From Epilithonimonas tenax DSM 16811 (GTDB lineage: Bacteria > Bacteroidota > Bacteroidia > Flavobacteriales > Weeksellaceae), in the NCBI RefSeq assembly GCF_000428485.1, contig NZ_AUAA01000002.1:1-64000 (forward strand): a stretch of DNA of 64,000 nucleotides. The letters are read 5' to 3'. This document shows positions 9,136 through 17,409 of this stretch, one piece after another. The position numbers and the translations under genes are program-made. The notes beneath the pieces are model-generated. The model was not told the DNA's origin. It searched no databases and was given only the letters and a program-made list of their open reading frames with translations. Each line of letters opens with the position of its first letter. The stretch's first letter is position 1.

Positions 9136-10581
9136 CTAAAATTGAAAGTAAATAAACTCGGCCTGCTCCCCTGCAAACAGAATAACCAAAATTACCAATA
9201 AGAAATAAATGATCCACCTTGCAAAAGTAGGCAAATTGGTAAACGGTTTTCTAAGTGGATGAAGTTGTTCTCTCATAAACCATTCGAATATCAGCATGAT
9301 TAATATGAAAACCAATACTTTCAAATCGCCGTTCAGCAATTTGTACGGATAACCAATTCCTGTTCCCAAAGTAGAAAACATGCGGCCTATGTATGCAAAA
9401 GCATCAGTGACAGAATTTGAGCGGAAAAAGATCCACGCAAAACACGCTAAGGAAAAAGTGATCATCACCTGGAAAATCTCTTTGATGTTTGGGAATAGTC
9501 TACCTTCTGCAACGATGTCTAGATTATTTCTGTTCGTCTTTAAAACAATCGACGGCATAATAAATAATGCATTCAGAAATCCCCAAATAATAAATGTCCA
9601 GTTGGATCCGTGCCAGAAACCACTGACAATGAAAATGATAAAGGTGTTCCGGATGCGCATCCAGTTGCCTCCCTTGCTGCCACCTAGCGGGATGTACAAA
9701 TAATCCCGAAACCAGGACGACAGAGAAATATGCCATCTTCTCCAAAACTCCGCAATATCACGGGAAAAATAGGGATAAGCAAAATTCCTCAAAAGATCAA
9801 AACCGAATAATCTGGCAGTTCCCAAAGCGATATCAGAATAGCCGGAAAAATCACCGTAGATCTGGAAAGCAAACAAGATTGCCCCAAATACCAGTGTTGT
9901 TCCCGTGTACTGATGGTAATCGTTAAAGATCATATTGGCATAATAGGCACAATTATCTGCGACCACCATTTTTTTGAAAAGTCCCCAAAGGATTTGCCTC
10001 AAACCATCTACAGCATTATCGTAATTGAAAGTTCTGTTCTTCTTGATCTGAGGAAGCAGGTGAGTAGCCCTTTCGATAGGTCCAGCGACCAATAATGGGA
10101 AGAAACTCACGAATAATGTATAGTCGATCCATGATCTTTCTGCTTTGATGCGCTCTTTGTATATATCAATAACATACGATAAACCATGGAAGGTATAAAA
10201 GGAAATCCCCACCGGCAAAATAATCTGCAAAACCCAAGGGCTTGTATGGAATCCGAAACCGCCTACAAATTCTGCAAATGATTCTGCAAAGAAATTATAG
10301 TATTTGAAAAATCCCAGGAACCCCAGATTCACGCTGATGCTGAGCCAAAACCAAAACTTCTTAGAGGATTTTTTTTCAGAATTTTCTATTTTAAGACCGG
10401 TGTAATAATCCAGAAATGTAGAAAAAGCCAATAGAAACAGAAACCGCCAATCCCAGCAGGCGTAGAAATAATAACTCGCCAGCATCAGAAGAATATTCTG
10501 ATTTCTTTTTGTTTTTATCATCCAGTATAATGCAAAAACAATTGGCAGAAATATCGCAAAACTAATAGAGTTGAACAGCAT
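9136..10581 (-). CDS. MBOAT O-acyltransferase (AlgI-like)
   Basis: A 481-residue polytopic membrane protein with around ten hydrophobic segments. The diagnostic block is RRWHISLSSWFRDYLYIPLG (His284), followed by SGFWHGSNW (His324), the two family histidines of AlgI/PatA/DltB-type enzymes. It should carry acetyl groups across the inner membrane for polysaccharide O-acetylation, handing them to the SGNH protein encoded 4 bases downstream. It follows the GT-like gene 10585-11475 by 3 bases. Such pairs are known for alginate and peptidoglycan acetylation; the place in this locus points to the surface polymer. Confidence 0.93.
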   Translation of the reverse strand: MLFNSISFAIFLPIVFALYWMIKTKRNQNILLMLASYYFYACWDWRFLFLLAFSTFLDYYTGLKIENSEKKSSKKFWFWLSISVNLGFLGFFKYYNFFAESFAEFVGGFGFHTSPWVLQIILPVGISFYTFHGLSYVIDIYKERIKAERSWIDYTLFVSFFPLLVAGPIERATHLLPQIKKNRTFNYDNAVDGLRQILWGLFKKMVVADNCAYYANMIFNDYHQYTGTTLVFGAILFAFQIYGDFSGYSDIALGTARLFGFDLLRNFAYPYFSRDIAEFWRRWHISLSSWFRDYLYIPLGGSKGGNWMRIRNTFIIFIVSGFWHGSNWTFIIWGFLNALFIMPSIVLKTNRNNLDIVAEGRLFPNIKEIFQVMITFSLACFAWIFFRSNSVTDAFAYIGRMFSTLGTGIGYPYKLLNGDLKVLVFILIMLIFEWFMREQLHPLRKPFTNLPTFARWIIYFLLVILVILFAGEQAEFIYFQF

Positions 10582-10584
10582 ATA

Positions 10585-11475
10585 CTATATTTTTACATTA
10601 TAAAATTTTGCGACGGTAGGGTGTCCAACATGCAAAATGACTTCATTGCCCAAGCCTTCATTCCCGCGGCAAACGCAAAACTCCTTTGGTATAAAATATG
10701 GGTAAACACCGCTTTTCCAAGCAGCTTTCCACATGACTATAGAGGCACGGGAGGGTTCTTTTTCCATGATTTCACAACATTTTTCAAAGAATAGCTTTCC
10801 GGCTTCAGATTTTTTGGAAAGAGTCATTGGTGTAATATTGGATGTCGTTCCAAAACCGTTACTCTCATCTGTTACAGGTATCGCATCTAGAGAAGTTTCA
10901 ACTTCAAAATTCATACTTTGGGCAGAACTGTTTGGTACACAAAAACCAAACTTCTCTGTAAGATAGATCAGGCTATAGACATTCTCATTTAAAACAAACA
11001 TATCAGAATCAATGGAAATGGAAATGTCGGCCTCGGACTCCAGCATTCCTTTGAATTTATAATAATCCGCTAGATGGTAAAAATGTCTTTTTAGATTTTT
11101 TTTGTCTTGTAAAATAGGGGTATCTATTTTTTTTAAATCTACACCGTCTATCCTTAGGTCAAAATCGGAATAAACGGTATACTTTGCATTTGGAAAATAT
11201 TTTCTTAAAGTGCTGAGACTCGGATCTAATCTTAAATGAAGACTAAGATCTGCGCCGCCAGCATTGACTCTTTCTTCATTGAACTCACTAAAGATAAATT
11301 CAATAGACAAACTGGACAAAAAAGAATTAAGTTTTTCGTCTTTTGAATGAAAGGGTGTCATGTTTTTTATATTCTTTTGCGGGAAGTTTTGTTTTGGAAG
11401 CTCTCTTTGGGTTTTCTTTTTCCCCAATAAAACAGCGGTTGCTTCTTGTATTCTCCAGATAAGTGTTCCTAGCAT
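10585..11475 (-). CDS. Putative GT-A-fold glycosyltransferase, family not identified
   Basis: 296 residues. SISIDSDMFVL near the middle is a DxD-containing strand like that of GT-A enzymes acting on nucleotide sugars. The layout N-terminal YTVYSDFDL, then the DSDMF site, then a variable acceptor half resembles GT8/DUF-type transferases. The first 50 residues are basic and poorly ordered. There is no signal peptide and no membrane segment. The gene is tucked between GT4 (11 bases upstream) and the MBOAT gene. I do not recognise the exact family, so a transferase role rests on the DxD motif and context. Confidence 0.6.
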   Translation of the reverse strand: MLGTLIWRIQEATAVLLGKKKTQRELPKQNFPQKNIKNMTPFHSKDEKLNSFLSSLSIEFIFSEFNEERVNAGGADLSLHLRLDPSLSTLRKYFPNAKYTVYSDFDLRIDGVDLKKIDTPILQDKKNLKRHFYHLADYYKFKGMLESEADISISIDSDMFVLNENVYSLIYLTEKFGFCVPNSSAQSMNFEVETSLDAIPVTDESNGFGTTSNITPMTLSKKSEAGKLFFEKCCEIMEKEPSRASIVMWKAAWKSGVYPYFIPKEFCVCRGNEGLGNEVILHVGHPTVAKFYNVKI

Positions 11476-11486
11476 TGATGTGTTTT

Positions 11487-12572
11487 TTAGCTAAATAAAA
11501 TTTTTAAATTTTTGATGGAAATTTCATTGTCCAAAACTTTCAAATAATCTTGTTTTATTTTTTCAGAGAATGATTTCAAAAGTGCGCGATCGTCATAGAG
11601 TCTGATGATCGCGTTTTTCATTTCGTTAATATCCCGGTTGATTAAAAGGCCATTTTTTCCATCCACAACAACCATTTTTGGGAAGCCAATTTTAGTCGAG
11701 ATTGCAGGAACTTTTGACAAACTTGCTTCCGCAAATAGAGAAGGACCCGTATCTGCATCAGACGCAATAGCGATGAGATCCACATCGGTATAAAAACTGA
11801 GAAGGTCGTGATATGGTCCGGAGAATGTTGTTTTCAAAACCACTGTCCTTCCGGTTTTGTTTACTTCTTCCACAGCAGGTTCTATTACTTCCCGGAAGCC
11901 TTTCATCGGGCGATTAGGGTTTCCTGTCCAACCAATCGTAAGATAGTCACGGTCTCCAATGTTTTTGTTTTCTGCAAAATCATCTTGAAGATAAATGCCG
12001 TTTGCAAACGTAATATGATCTGTAAGATGTTTATAATCGTTATATAAACCAGAGCTTCCAACAATAACGCCGGTGTAAGATCTCAGATATTGATTGAAGA
12101 ATTCCTTTCTTGAAAGCTGTTTTAAATCAGTTTTTGTTTTCTCATCATAACTAGGGCCTTCGTGCGGAAAAGAATCTGTATAAATCCCAACAAATTTTTT
12201 GTCGGCTGTGAATGGTAAAACCGACATGAACTGAAAATAAAAGGCGCATTCATAGATTACATCAAAATGTGTTTTCTTTGTTTTTGTTCCAGCAATAACC
12301 TCATAAACGGGCGGTATATTATATTTGGGATAAGAAAACCGAGAAGAAGCGTCTATGACAAATTTTTTCTCCTTATTTTTAAAGAAATTGATTGTTCTGG
12401 TAATCACTTTTTCCGATGAAGTAAATGCCTTCGCTTTGATGTTAAAATCCTCTTCGAAAGCAACATAACAATCAAAATCTGTTAAACCATTTGCCCAGGT
12501 TTTGATCAGATTATGATAGGCCCACTCCGGTCTGTCGGCGATAAATAGTATCGATTTTTTCCTCAATTTCAT
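11487..12572 (-). CDS. Family 4 glycosyltransferase
   Basis: 361 residues of GT-B architecture. MKLRKKSILFIADRPEWA opens the acceptor domain. ANGIYLQDDF and LTIGWTGNPNRPMKG start the donor domain. PSLFAEASLSKVPAISTKIG near the C-terminus is the EX7E-like donor-binding block of GT4. The frame extends upstream to 12734 inside the acetyltransferase gene, but ATG 12572 overlaps that gene's stop by four bases (12569-12572), the usual coupled arrangement, and gives a normal N-terminus. The conserved lysine of the donor site is not obvious, so the sugar cannot be guessed. Confidence 0.85.
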   Translation of the reverse strand: MKLRKKSILFIADRPEWAYHNLIKTWANGLTDFDCYVAFEEDFNIKAKAFTSSEKVITRTINFFKNKEKKFVIDASSRFSYPKYNIPPVYEVIAGTKTKKTHFDVIYECAFYFQFMSVLPFTADKKFVGIYTDSFPHEGPSYDEKTKTDLKQLSRKEFFNQYLRSYTGVIVGSSGLYNDYKHLTDHITFANGIYLQDDFAENKNIGDRDYLTIGWTGNPNRPMKGFREVIEPAVEEVNKTGRTVVLKTTFSGPYHDLLSFYTDVDLIAIASDADTGPSLFAEASLSKVPAISTKIGFPKMVVVDGKNGLLINRDINEMKNAIIRLYDDRALLKSFSEKIKQDYLKVLDNEISIKNLKILFS

Positions 12573-13201
12573 ATTGTTTTTTTTATAGTGGCAGGAACAC
12601 CTGCTGCCATTGCATTTTCTGGAATGTGATTTCTTACGACCGCTCCAGAAGCAATCACCGCATGATCTCCAATGTTCACGTCTGGGAAAATAATTGCGCC
12701 AGCGCCTATGCTTACAAAGTTTCCGACCCTGCATCGTCCCAAAAGTGTTGCGCCAGGTGATATTTCACAAAACTCTCCGATAGAAACATCGTGAGTCACA
12801 ATGGCGTTGTAGTAAATAATTGTTCCTCTGCCAACTTTCACATCGTTGCTTATTTTCACGCCACTGAGAATGTTGCAACCATCTCCAATTTCAACCCCGA
12901 AACTCCCAATTTCTGCAAAACGACTGATGGACGAAGTGAACTTCCCATTTAAATTAATGAATTTCTGGGATAATTTATTTCTCAGTTTTGGATTCCCAAT
13001 TCCTAAGGTGAATTCCTTTGAGATGGTTTCGAAGATCGTTTGTGCTTGCTTTTCGCTTTTTACGACTTCAAATTGATCATAAAGACAATCAGCAATTTCA
13101 GGAGAGATATCATCATAGAAGAATAAGTTTTCTGTTTCATCTTTCTGATGAAAAATTTCTAAAACTTCTTTCGCAAAACCTTTTGCACCGATAATCAGCA
13201 T
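12569..13201 (-). CDS. NeuD/PglD-like sugar acetyltransferase
   Basis: A 210-residue two-domain protein. The N-terminal Rossmann-like part starts MLIIGAKGFAKEVLEIF and binds the sugar nucleotide. From about residue 95 a left-handed beta-helix with rungs such as VEIGDG, VKVGRG, VSIGEF, CRVGNF and VNIGDH ends in AAGVPATIKK. This is the NeuD/PglD group, many members of which N-acetylate an amino group of a UDP- or dTDP-4-amino-4,6-dideoxy sugar. It lies 3 bases downstream of an aminotransferase that could make such a substrate, so N-acetylation of that product is the likely job. O-acetylation, as in true NeuD, is the alternative. Confidence 0.85.
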   Translation of the reverse strand: MLIIGAKGFAKEVLEIFHQKDETENLFFYDDISPEIADCLYDQFEVVKSEKQAQTIFETISKEFTLGIGNPKLRNKLSQKFINLNGKFTSSISRFAEIGSFGVEIGDGCNILSGVKISNDVKVGRGTIIYYNAIVTHDVSIGEFCEISPGATLLGRCRVGNFVSIGAGAIIFPDVNIGDHAVIASGAVVRNHIPENAMAAGVPATIKKTI

Positions 13202-13204
13202 AGT

Positions 13205-14293
13205 TTAGTTATTTTGGATTCTCAACATTAATCTTGAAATCATATCGACTTCTTCCAAGGTGAGATCGTAGTAAAGAGGGAGACAAAGCACACGTCTAGC
13301 AATGTCTTCTGTTATTGCAAGATGAGCTGCGCCGGACTTTACATAAGGCAAAGAGGTAGCGAGCGACGGGTAAAAGTAGCGCCTCGTGTAGATCTCATGA
13401 AGCTTTAGATTTGCAATGATGTTCAGCATCAGCTCTTCACTATCGAAAACGATGGGGTAATACGAGAAATTGTTTTCCGAAGCTGAATGCCAGAGTGGTC
13501 TGGATGCTTTCAGATTTTTGAGTTTCTCATCGTATCTTTCCGTAATTTCTTTTCTTTTTCTGTGAATCGAGTCTATGTATTTGAGATTGGCAAGTCCCAT
13601 GGCAGCGTGGAATTCGGAATTTTTCCCGTTGAGTCCAAGTTCTGCAAAACTTTCAGGACCATCAAATCCAAAATTGCGGATGTAAGCTAATTTTTTAAGA
13701 AGGTTCGCATCTTTCGTAAAAATTAATCCACCTTCTGTAGAATGATAAAGTTTGGTAGCATGCAGAGAACAAGTAGAAATGTCGCCATATTCAAAAACAG
13801 ACTTTCCGTTTATTTCTACACCGAAAGCGTGCGCTGCATCATAGATTACCTTTAGATTGTGTCTTTTTGCAATGTCCTCTATTTTTTCTACATCACACGG
13901 GTTTCCATAAACGTGTGTTGCAAGAATTGCGGAGGTCTTATCGCTAATTGAAGCTTCAATTTTGTCCGCATCAATATTCAAAGTATTTTTATCAATATCC
14001 ACAAAAACAGGCTCGCAATTTTCCCAGACAATAGAGCTTGTAGTAGCGACAAAAGAAAAAGGCGTTGTAATGATTTCTCCTTTGAGTTGTAATGCTTTGA
14101 TGGCCATCTGAATTGCTATCGTACCGTTTGTGACAAACAACAAATGGTCTACTTTTAGATGCTCCTTCAACTTCATTTCCAGATCATTGGCAAGCGGGCC
14201 CATATTTGTAAGCCATTGTCTTTTCCAGATTCCTTCAAGATAATGTTGATAAACTTGCTGCGGAGGCAAAAATGGTTTTGTTACTGGGATCAT
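13205..14293 (-). CDS. DegT/DnrJ/EryC1-family nucleotide-sugar aminotransferase (VioA-like)
   Basis: A 362-residue PLP enzyme that aminates a keto-sugar nucleotide using glutamate or glutamine. TNGTIAIQMAIKAL holds the phosphate-binding loop, YDAAHAFG the aspartate (D152) that pairs with the pyridine nitrogen, and SLHATKLYHSTEGG the Schiff-base lysine (K181). The HATK-xx-H-x-x-EGG form resembles VioA/FdtB enzymes working on dTDP-4- or 3-keto-6-deoxyhexoses. RmlA and RmlB in the same locus supply dTDP-4-keto-6-deoxyglucose, and no RmlC/RmlD is present, so dTDP-4-amino-4,6-dideoxyglucose is a good candidate product. The downstream NeuD-like enzyme would acetylate it. Confidence 0.88.
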   Translation of the reverse strand: MIPVTKPFLPPQQVYQHYLEGIWKRQWLTNMGPLANDLEMKLKEHLKVDHLLFVTNGTIAIQMAIKALQLKGEIITTPFSFVATTSSIVWENCEPVFVDIDKNTLNIDADKIEASISDKTSAILATHVYGNPCDVEKIEDIAKRHNLKVIYDAAHAFGVEINGKSVFEYGDISTCSLHATKLYHSTEGGLIFTKDANLLKKLAYIRNFGFDGPESFAELGLNGKNSEFHAAMGLANLKYIDSIHRKRKEITERYDEKLKNLKASRPLWHSASENNFSYYPIVFDSEELMLNIIANLKLHEIYTRRYFYPSLATSLPYVKSGAAHLAITEDIARRVLCLPLYYDLTLEEVDMISRLMLRIQNN

Positions 14294-14311
14294 GGTGTTT
14301 TTTTGGTTAAA

Positions 14312-15448
14312 TTATTTAAAAAGACCTTTTGCTTTCATTTCTTCCAATGATTCATTCAGTTTGTTTTCCTGGATGTCTTGTTGAAGAACCCAATCTGTAA
14401 ATCTCTTGATGCCTTGGGTGAAATCAAATTTCGGTTCAAAACCAAGTTTTGATTTGATTTTAGTAATGTCAGCAAAATTATGTCTGATATCTCCCAATCG
14501 GAAATTACCGGTAATGCTTACGGGGACGTCTATTCCGTAGGACGAGATCAATGTTTTTGCTACAGTTAGTACATCTGTTGCAACACCAGTTCCTACGTTG
14601 AAAACTTCTCCGTCGGCCGCACTGTTCTCGATGCCGGCAATAGTAGCATCCACCACATCATCAATGTAAACAAAATCACGAGATTCTTTTCCGTCTTCAA
14701 AAATTTTGATGCCGTCGTTGTTTCTGATCTGATTGGAAAATATGGACAAAATCCCCGTATAAGGATTGGATAAAGATTGTCCCGGGCCATAAACATTCTG
14801 ATACCGGAACGCAACAGGTGCAATGTTGATAGTAGGGCAGACAGCCATTATCATCTGCTCCTGATTTTGTTTAGTAATCCCATAAACAGAAGAAGGATGG
14901 ATTTTAGAATCCTCTGATGTCGGCAGTAATTTTAAGATTTGATGGTCATTGAATTTAACATTAAAATCTCCCGCCAGCATGTCGTCTTCCTTTCTGTGGG
15001 ACGGATAAACCAAACCTAATTCCGGATGTTCGTATTTACCTTCTCCATAAATTGATCTTGAAGAGGCGATGATCACTTTTTTGACATTGTTTTTTTGATT
15101 GACCAAGATATCCAGCATCAAAGCGGTTCCTTGGACATTTACTTCCGCATATTTTTCGATACAGTACATAGATTGTCCTGTGCCGGTTTCCGCAGCATAA
15201 TGAACAATCACATCTTGATCTTTGATCGATTTTTCAAGATCTTCACGAGAAGTCACAGTGCCGTGTATGAATCTGACTTTATCTTTGATGCTCTGGTAGA
15301 GCGGTGAAGTGTTTTCGGGATCAGAGCCGTGGATCTGTGTTGACAGATTGTCGAGAACGGTTATTTGGTAGCCTTTATCAATGAGCTTAAGAGCCATATT
15401 GCTGCCTATAAAACCAGCGCCGCCTGTGATGAGTATTTTTTTTATCAT
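14312..15448 (-). CDS. Extended SDR, dTDP-L-rhamnose 4-epimerase-like
   Basis: 378 residues, longer than usual SDR epimerases because of an insertion near 150-185. [12 protein letters not shown] is the NAD loop, VIIASSRSIYGEG the catalytic serine strand and SVYGITKQNQE the YxxxK. HYAAETGTGQSMY is the signature of the subgroup annotated as dTDP-L-rhamnose 4-epimerase. RLGDIRHNFADITK near the C-terminus matches sugar-nucleotide SDRs. No dTDP-L-rhamnose genes (rmlC, rmlD) are in the window, so its substrate may be another dTDP- or UDP-sugar. It heads the second minus-strand train. Confidence 0.75.
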   Translation of the reverse strand: MIKKILITGGAGFIGSNMALKLIDKGYQITVLDNLSTQIHGSDPENTSPLYQSIKDKVRFIHGTVTSREDLEKSIKDQDVIVHYAAETGTGQSMYCIEKYAEVNVQGTALMLDILVNQKNNVKKVIIASSRSIYGEGKYEHPELGLVYPSHRKEDDMLAGDFNVKFNDHQILKLLPTSEDSKIHPSSVYGITKQNQEQMIMAVCPTINIAPVAFRYQNVYGPGQSLSNPYTGILSIFSNQIRNNDGIKIFEDGKESRDFVYIDDVVDATIAGIENSAADGEVFNVGTGVATDVLTVAKTLISSYGIDVPVSITGNFRLGDIRHNFADITKIKSKLGFEPKFDFTQGIKRFTDWVLQQDIQENKLNESLEEMKAKGLFK

Positions 15449-15550
15449 TTGTGAAAGTTTCCTTAATAAAGAGCGTATTTCAATTTGTAAAAGTACAAAA
15501 AAAGCATAATTTAGCGCTTAATATTATCAATGCCCTGTTAAATTTGTTTA

Positions 15551-16555
15551 ATGAAGCTATTATACATCAATAAAAATATTAATCTTTCCCAACCTATCGT
15601 TGCTCAGCTACAAAAGATGGGTTTTGAAGTGGATGTCCTGATAGATTCTTTGCCTCCGGGTGTCGATAGTTCATCTGTGATTCATCGAGTTAAGAATATA
15701 TTGTATCGTCTTTTTCTGAAAGATAAAAATTACTTTCTCAAAAAAGAAAAGCAACTTTTTCAGACATTTGCAGAGAAAAGACTGAAGGACAAAAAATATG
15801 ACATTGCCTTTTTTATCCGCGCCGATATGTTTTCTGAAGATCTTATCAAAAAAGTCAGGAAGCAAAGCGAAAAAATGGTCAGTTACCAGTGGGACGGACT
15901 GGAGATGTACCCAAGGATTTTTGATTATTACAAATATTTTGACAGAAAACTGGTTTTTGATGGCAATGATATCCGGAAGTTTCCTCAATATGATCTGCTA
16001 CCTTTGCCAATTTATCATTATACAGAAGGCATCTTGCACGATCCTTCAAAAGAAGAGTTCGATCTTTTCTACATCGGTGTAGGTTTGGAAGAGCGTATTG
16101 CGATGTCTTACAATATTGAGAAATATTCTAAAGAAAACCACCTTACGTTAAAGGCTATTTTGACAATACCAGTATTCCGGGAGGAGAAAAAAACTGATTT
16201 TGTAAGTCTTCAGCATCAAGGTATTTCATTGGACGAAAATGAAAAATACACCTCGAAAGCCAAAGCTGTTGTCGATTTTAAAATGAATACCCATAACGGT
16301 GTTGCTTTCCGCTTTTTTGAGTGTCTGAATCAGGAGCAAAAATTTGTGTCTAATAATTTTAATCTCAAAAACTACGATTTCTACCATCCGGATAATATTT
16401 TCTTAACAGATTTTGAGGATCTTTCTGGCTTGAAAGAATTTCTGCAAAAACCCTATCAGAAAATTGACAGAAAACTGGTTGAAAAATATGGCATCAAAAA
16501 CTGGCTGAATTATGCCTTGGATTATGGTGATTATGAACCGTTAAATTTGCCCTAA
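15551..16555 (+). CDS. Putative GT-B-type glycosyltransferase
   Basis: 334 residues with N-terminus MKLLYINKNINLSQPIV, as in GT-B/CgeB-like polysaccharide proteins. FFIRADMFSEDL, VSYQWDGLEMYPR and FDLFYIGVGLEER mark the two Rossmann-like halves. AKAVVDFKMNTHNGVAFRFFE in the donor half resembles the EX7E-like region of CgeB/GT4 relatives. The family cannot be fixed from sequence alone. It is first of three plus-strand genes joined by 1- and 4-base overlaps. A TAAATTTG box at 15539-15546 lies only five bases before the ATG, so if used it would give a nearly leaderless message. Confidence 0.6.
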   Translation: MKLLYINKNINLSQPIVAQLQKMGFEVDVLIDSLPPGVDSSSVIHRVKNILYRLFLKDKNYFLKKEKQLFQTFAEKRLKDKKYDIAFFIRADMFSEDLIKKVRKQSEKMVSYQWDGLEMYPRIFDYYKYFDRKLVFDGNDIRKFPQYDLLPLPIYHYTEGILHDPSKEEFDLFYIGVGLEERIAMSYNIEKYSKENHLTLKAILTIPVFREEKKTDFVSLQHQGISLDENEKYTSKAKAVVDFKMNTHNGVAFRFFECLNQEQKFVSNNFNLKNYDFYHPDNIFLTDFEDLSGLKEFLQKPYQKIDRKLVEKYGIKNWLNYALDYGDYEPLNLP

Positions 16556-17409
16556 TGCAGAAATTCATTACCATTTGTACACCAACTTACAATAGGGCGT
16601 ACATCTTGCCGAAGTTGTATGAAAGCCTTGTTAAACAGTCAGATAAAAACTTTATTTGGTTGGTTATAGACGATGGTTCCTCAGATAATACAAAAAATGT
16701 GATTGATGTTTTTAAGAAAGAAAACAAGCTAGAGATCCAGTATATTTTTCAGGAAAATAAGGGGAAACACTTTGCCGTCAATAACGGACTTAGAAATACG
16801 AAAACAGCTTTTTTCTCTGTGATAGACAGTGATGATTTTCTTGCAGAGCGCGCCATTGCGGAAATGCAGATTCTTTCAGAAAAAATAAAGGAGAAGCCGG
16901 AAGTTGCAGGTTTTACTTTTATTAGGTTTTCAGAAAAAACAGAGTTTGACAGAGAAAAATACGGAATGAAAGAATGGTTGGTTTCAGGAAGTGCAACTTA
17001 TGACTGGGAGTTTCCAGGAGAAATGGTATATTGTTTAAAAACAGAAATTCACAAAAAGTTTCTTTTTCCAGAATTTGATGGTGAGAAATTCTGTCCAGAA
17101 TCTTTGGTTTTCAGAAGAATAGAAAGACAATTCAAAATTCTGTTTACAGACAAGGTTTTGGCTTTTGGTGATTATCTGCCAGATGGTTTGATGAGCAATT
17201 ATTACCATTTACTGATCAAAAATCCTAAAAGTAGCTTACTTAATATCAAAGAAAAACTTCAGGATAAATTGACACCTGATCAGAAAATGGATCTGGCGAA
17301 AACTTATTGGGATATTGCTTCCAAATCTCAATTGCCGGTCAAAGAAAAAATTTTCGGAATTGGTCCTTTTTTGATTCTGAAAGTTTTGATTAATAAATAC
17401 ACAAAATGA
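16555..17409 (+). CDS. Family 2 glycosyltransferase
   Basis: A 284-residue GT-A enzyme starting KFITICTPTYNRAYIL. IDDGSSDNT is the nucleotide-binding block, FSVIDSDDFL the DxD site, and CPESLVFRRIERQ a candidate catalytic-acid region. This subtype (with YDWEFPGEMVYCLK in the middle) recurs in Bacteroidota capsule clusters. Its ATG overlaps the previous stop by one base (TAATG), and its own end overlaps the next start by four (ATGA), so the three genes are translationally coupled. Donor unknown. Confidence 0.9.
   Translation: MQKFITICTPTYNRAYILPKLYESLVKQSDKNFIWLVIDDGSSDNTKNVIDVFKKENKLEIQYIFQENKGKHFAVNNGLRNTKTAFFSVIDSDDFLAERAIAEMQILSEKIKEKPEVAGFTFIRFSEKTEFDREKYGMKEWLVSGSATYDWEFPGEMVYCLKTEIHKKFLFPEFDGEKFCPESLVFRRIERQFKILFTDKVLAFGDYLPDGLMSNYYHLLIKNPKSSLLNIKEKLQDKLTPDQKMDLAKTYWDIASKSQLPVKEKIFGIGPFLILKVLINKYTK

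Noticed and set aside
12573-12734. N-terminal extension of the GT4 frame into the acetyltransferase gene
   Set aside because: The extra 54 residues are a Cys/Arg/His-rich out-of-frame reading of the beta-helix repeats. ATG 12572 overlaps the stop by four bases and starts a normal GT4.
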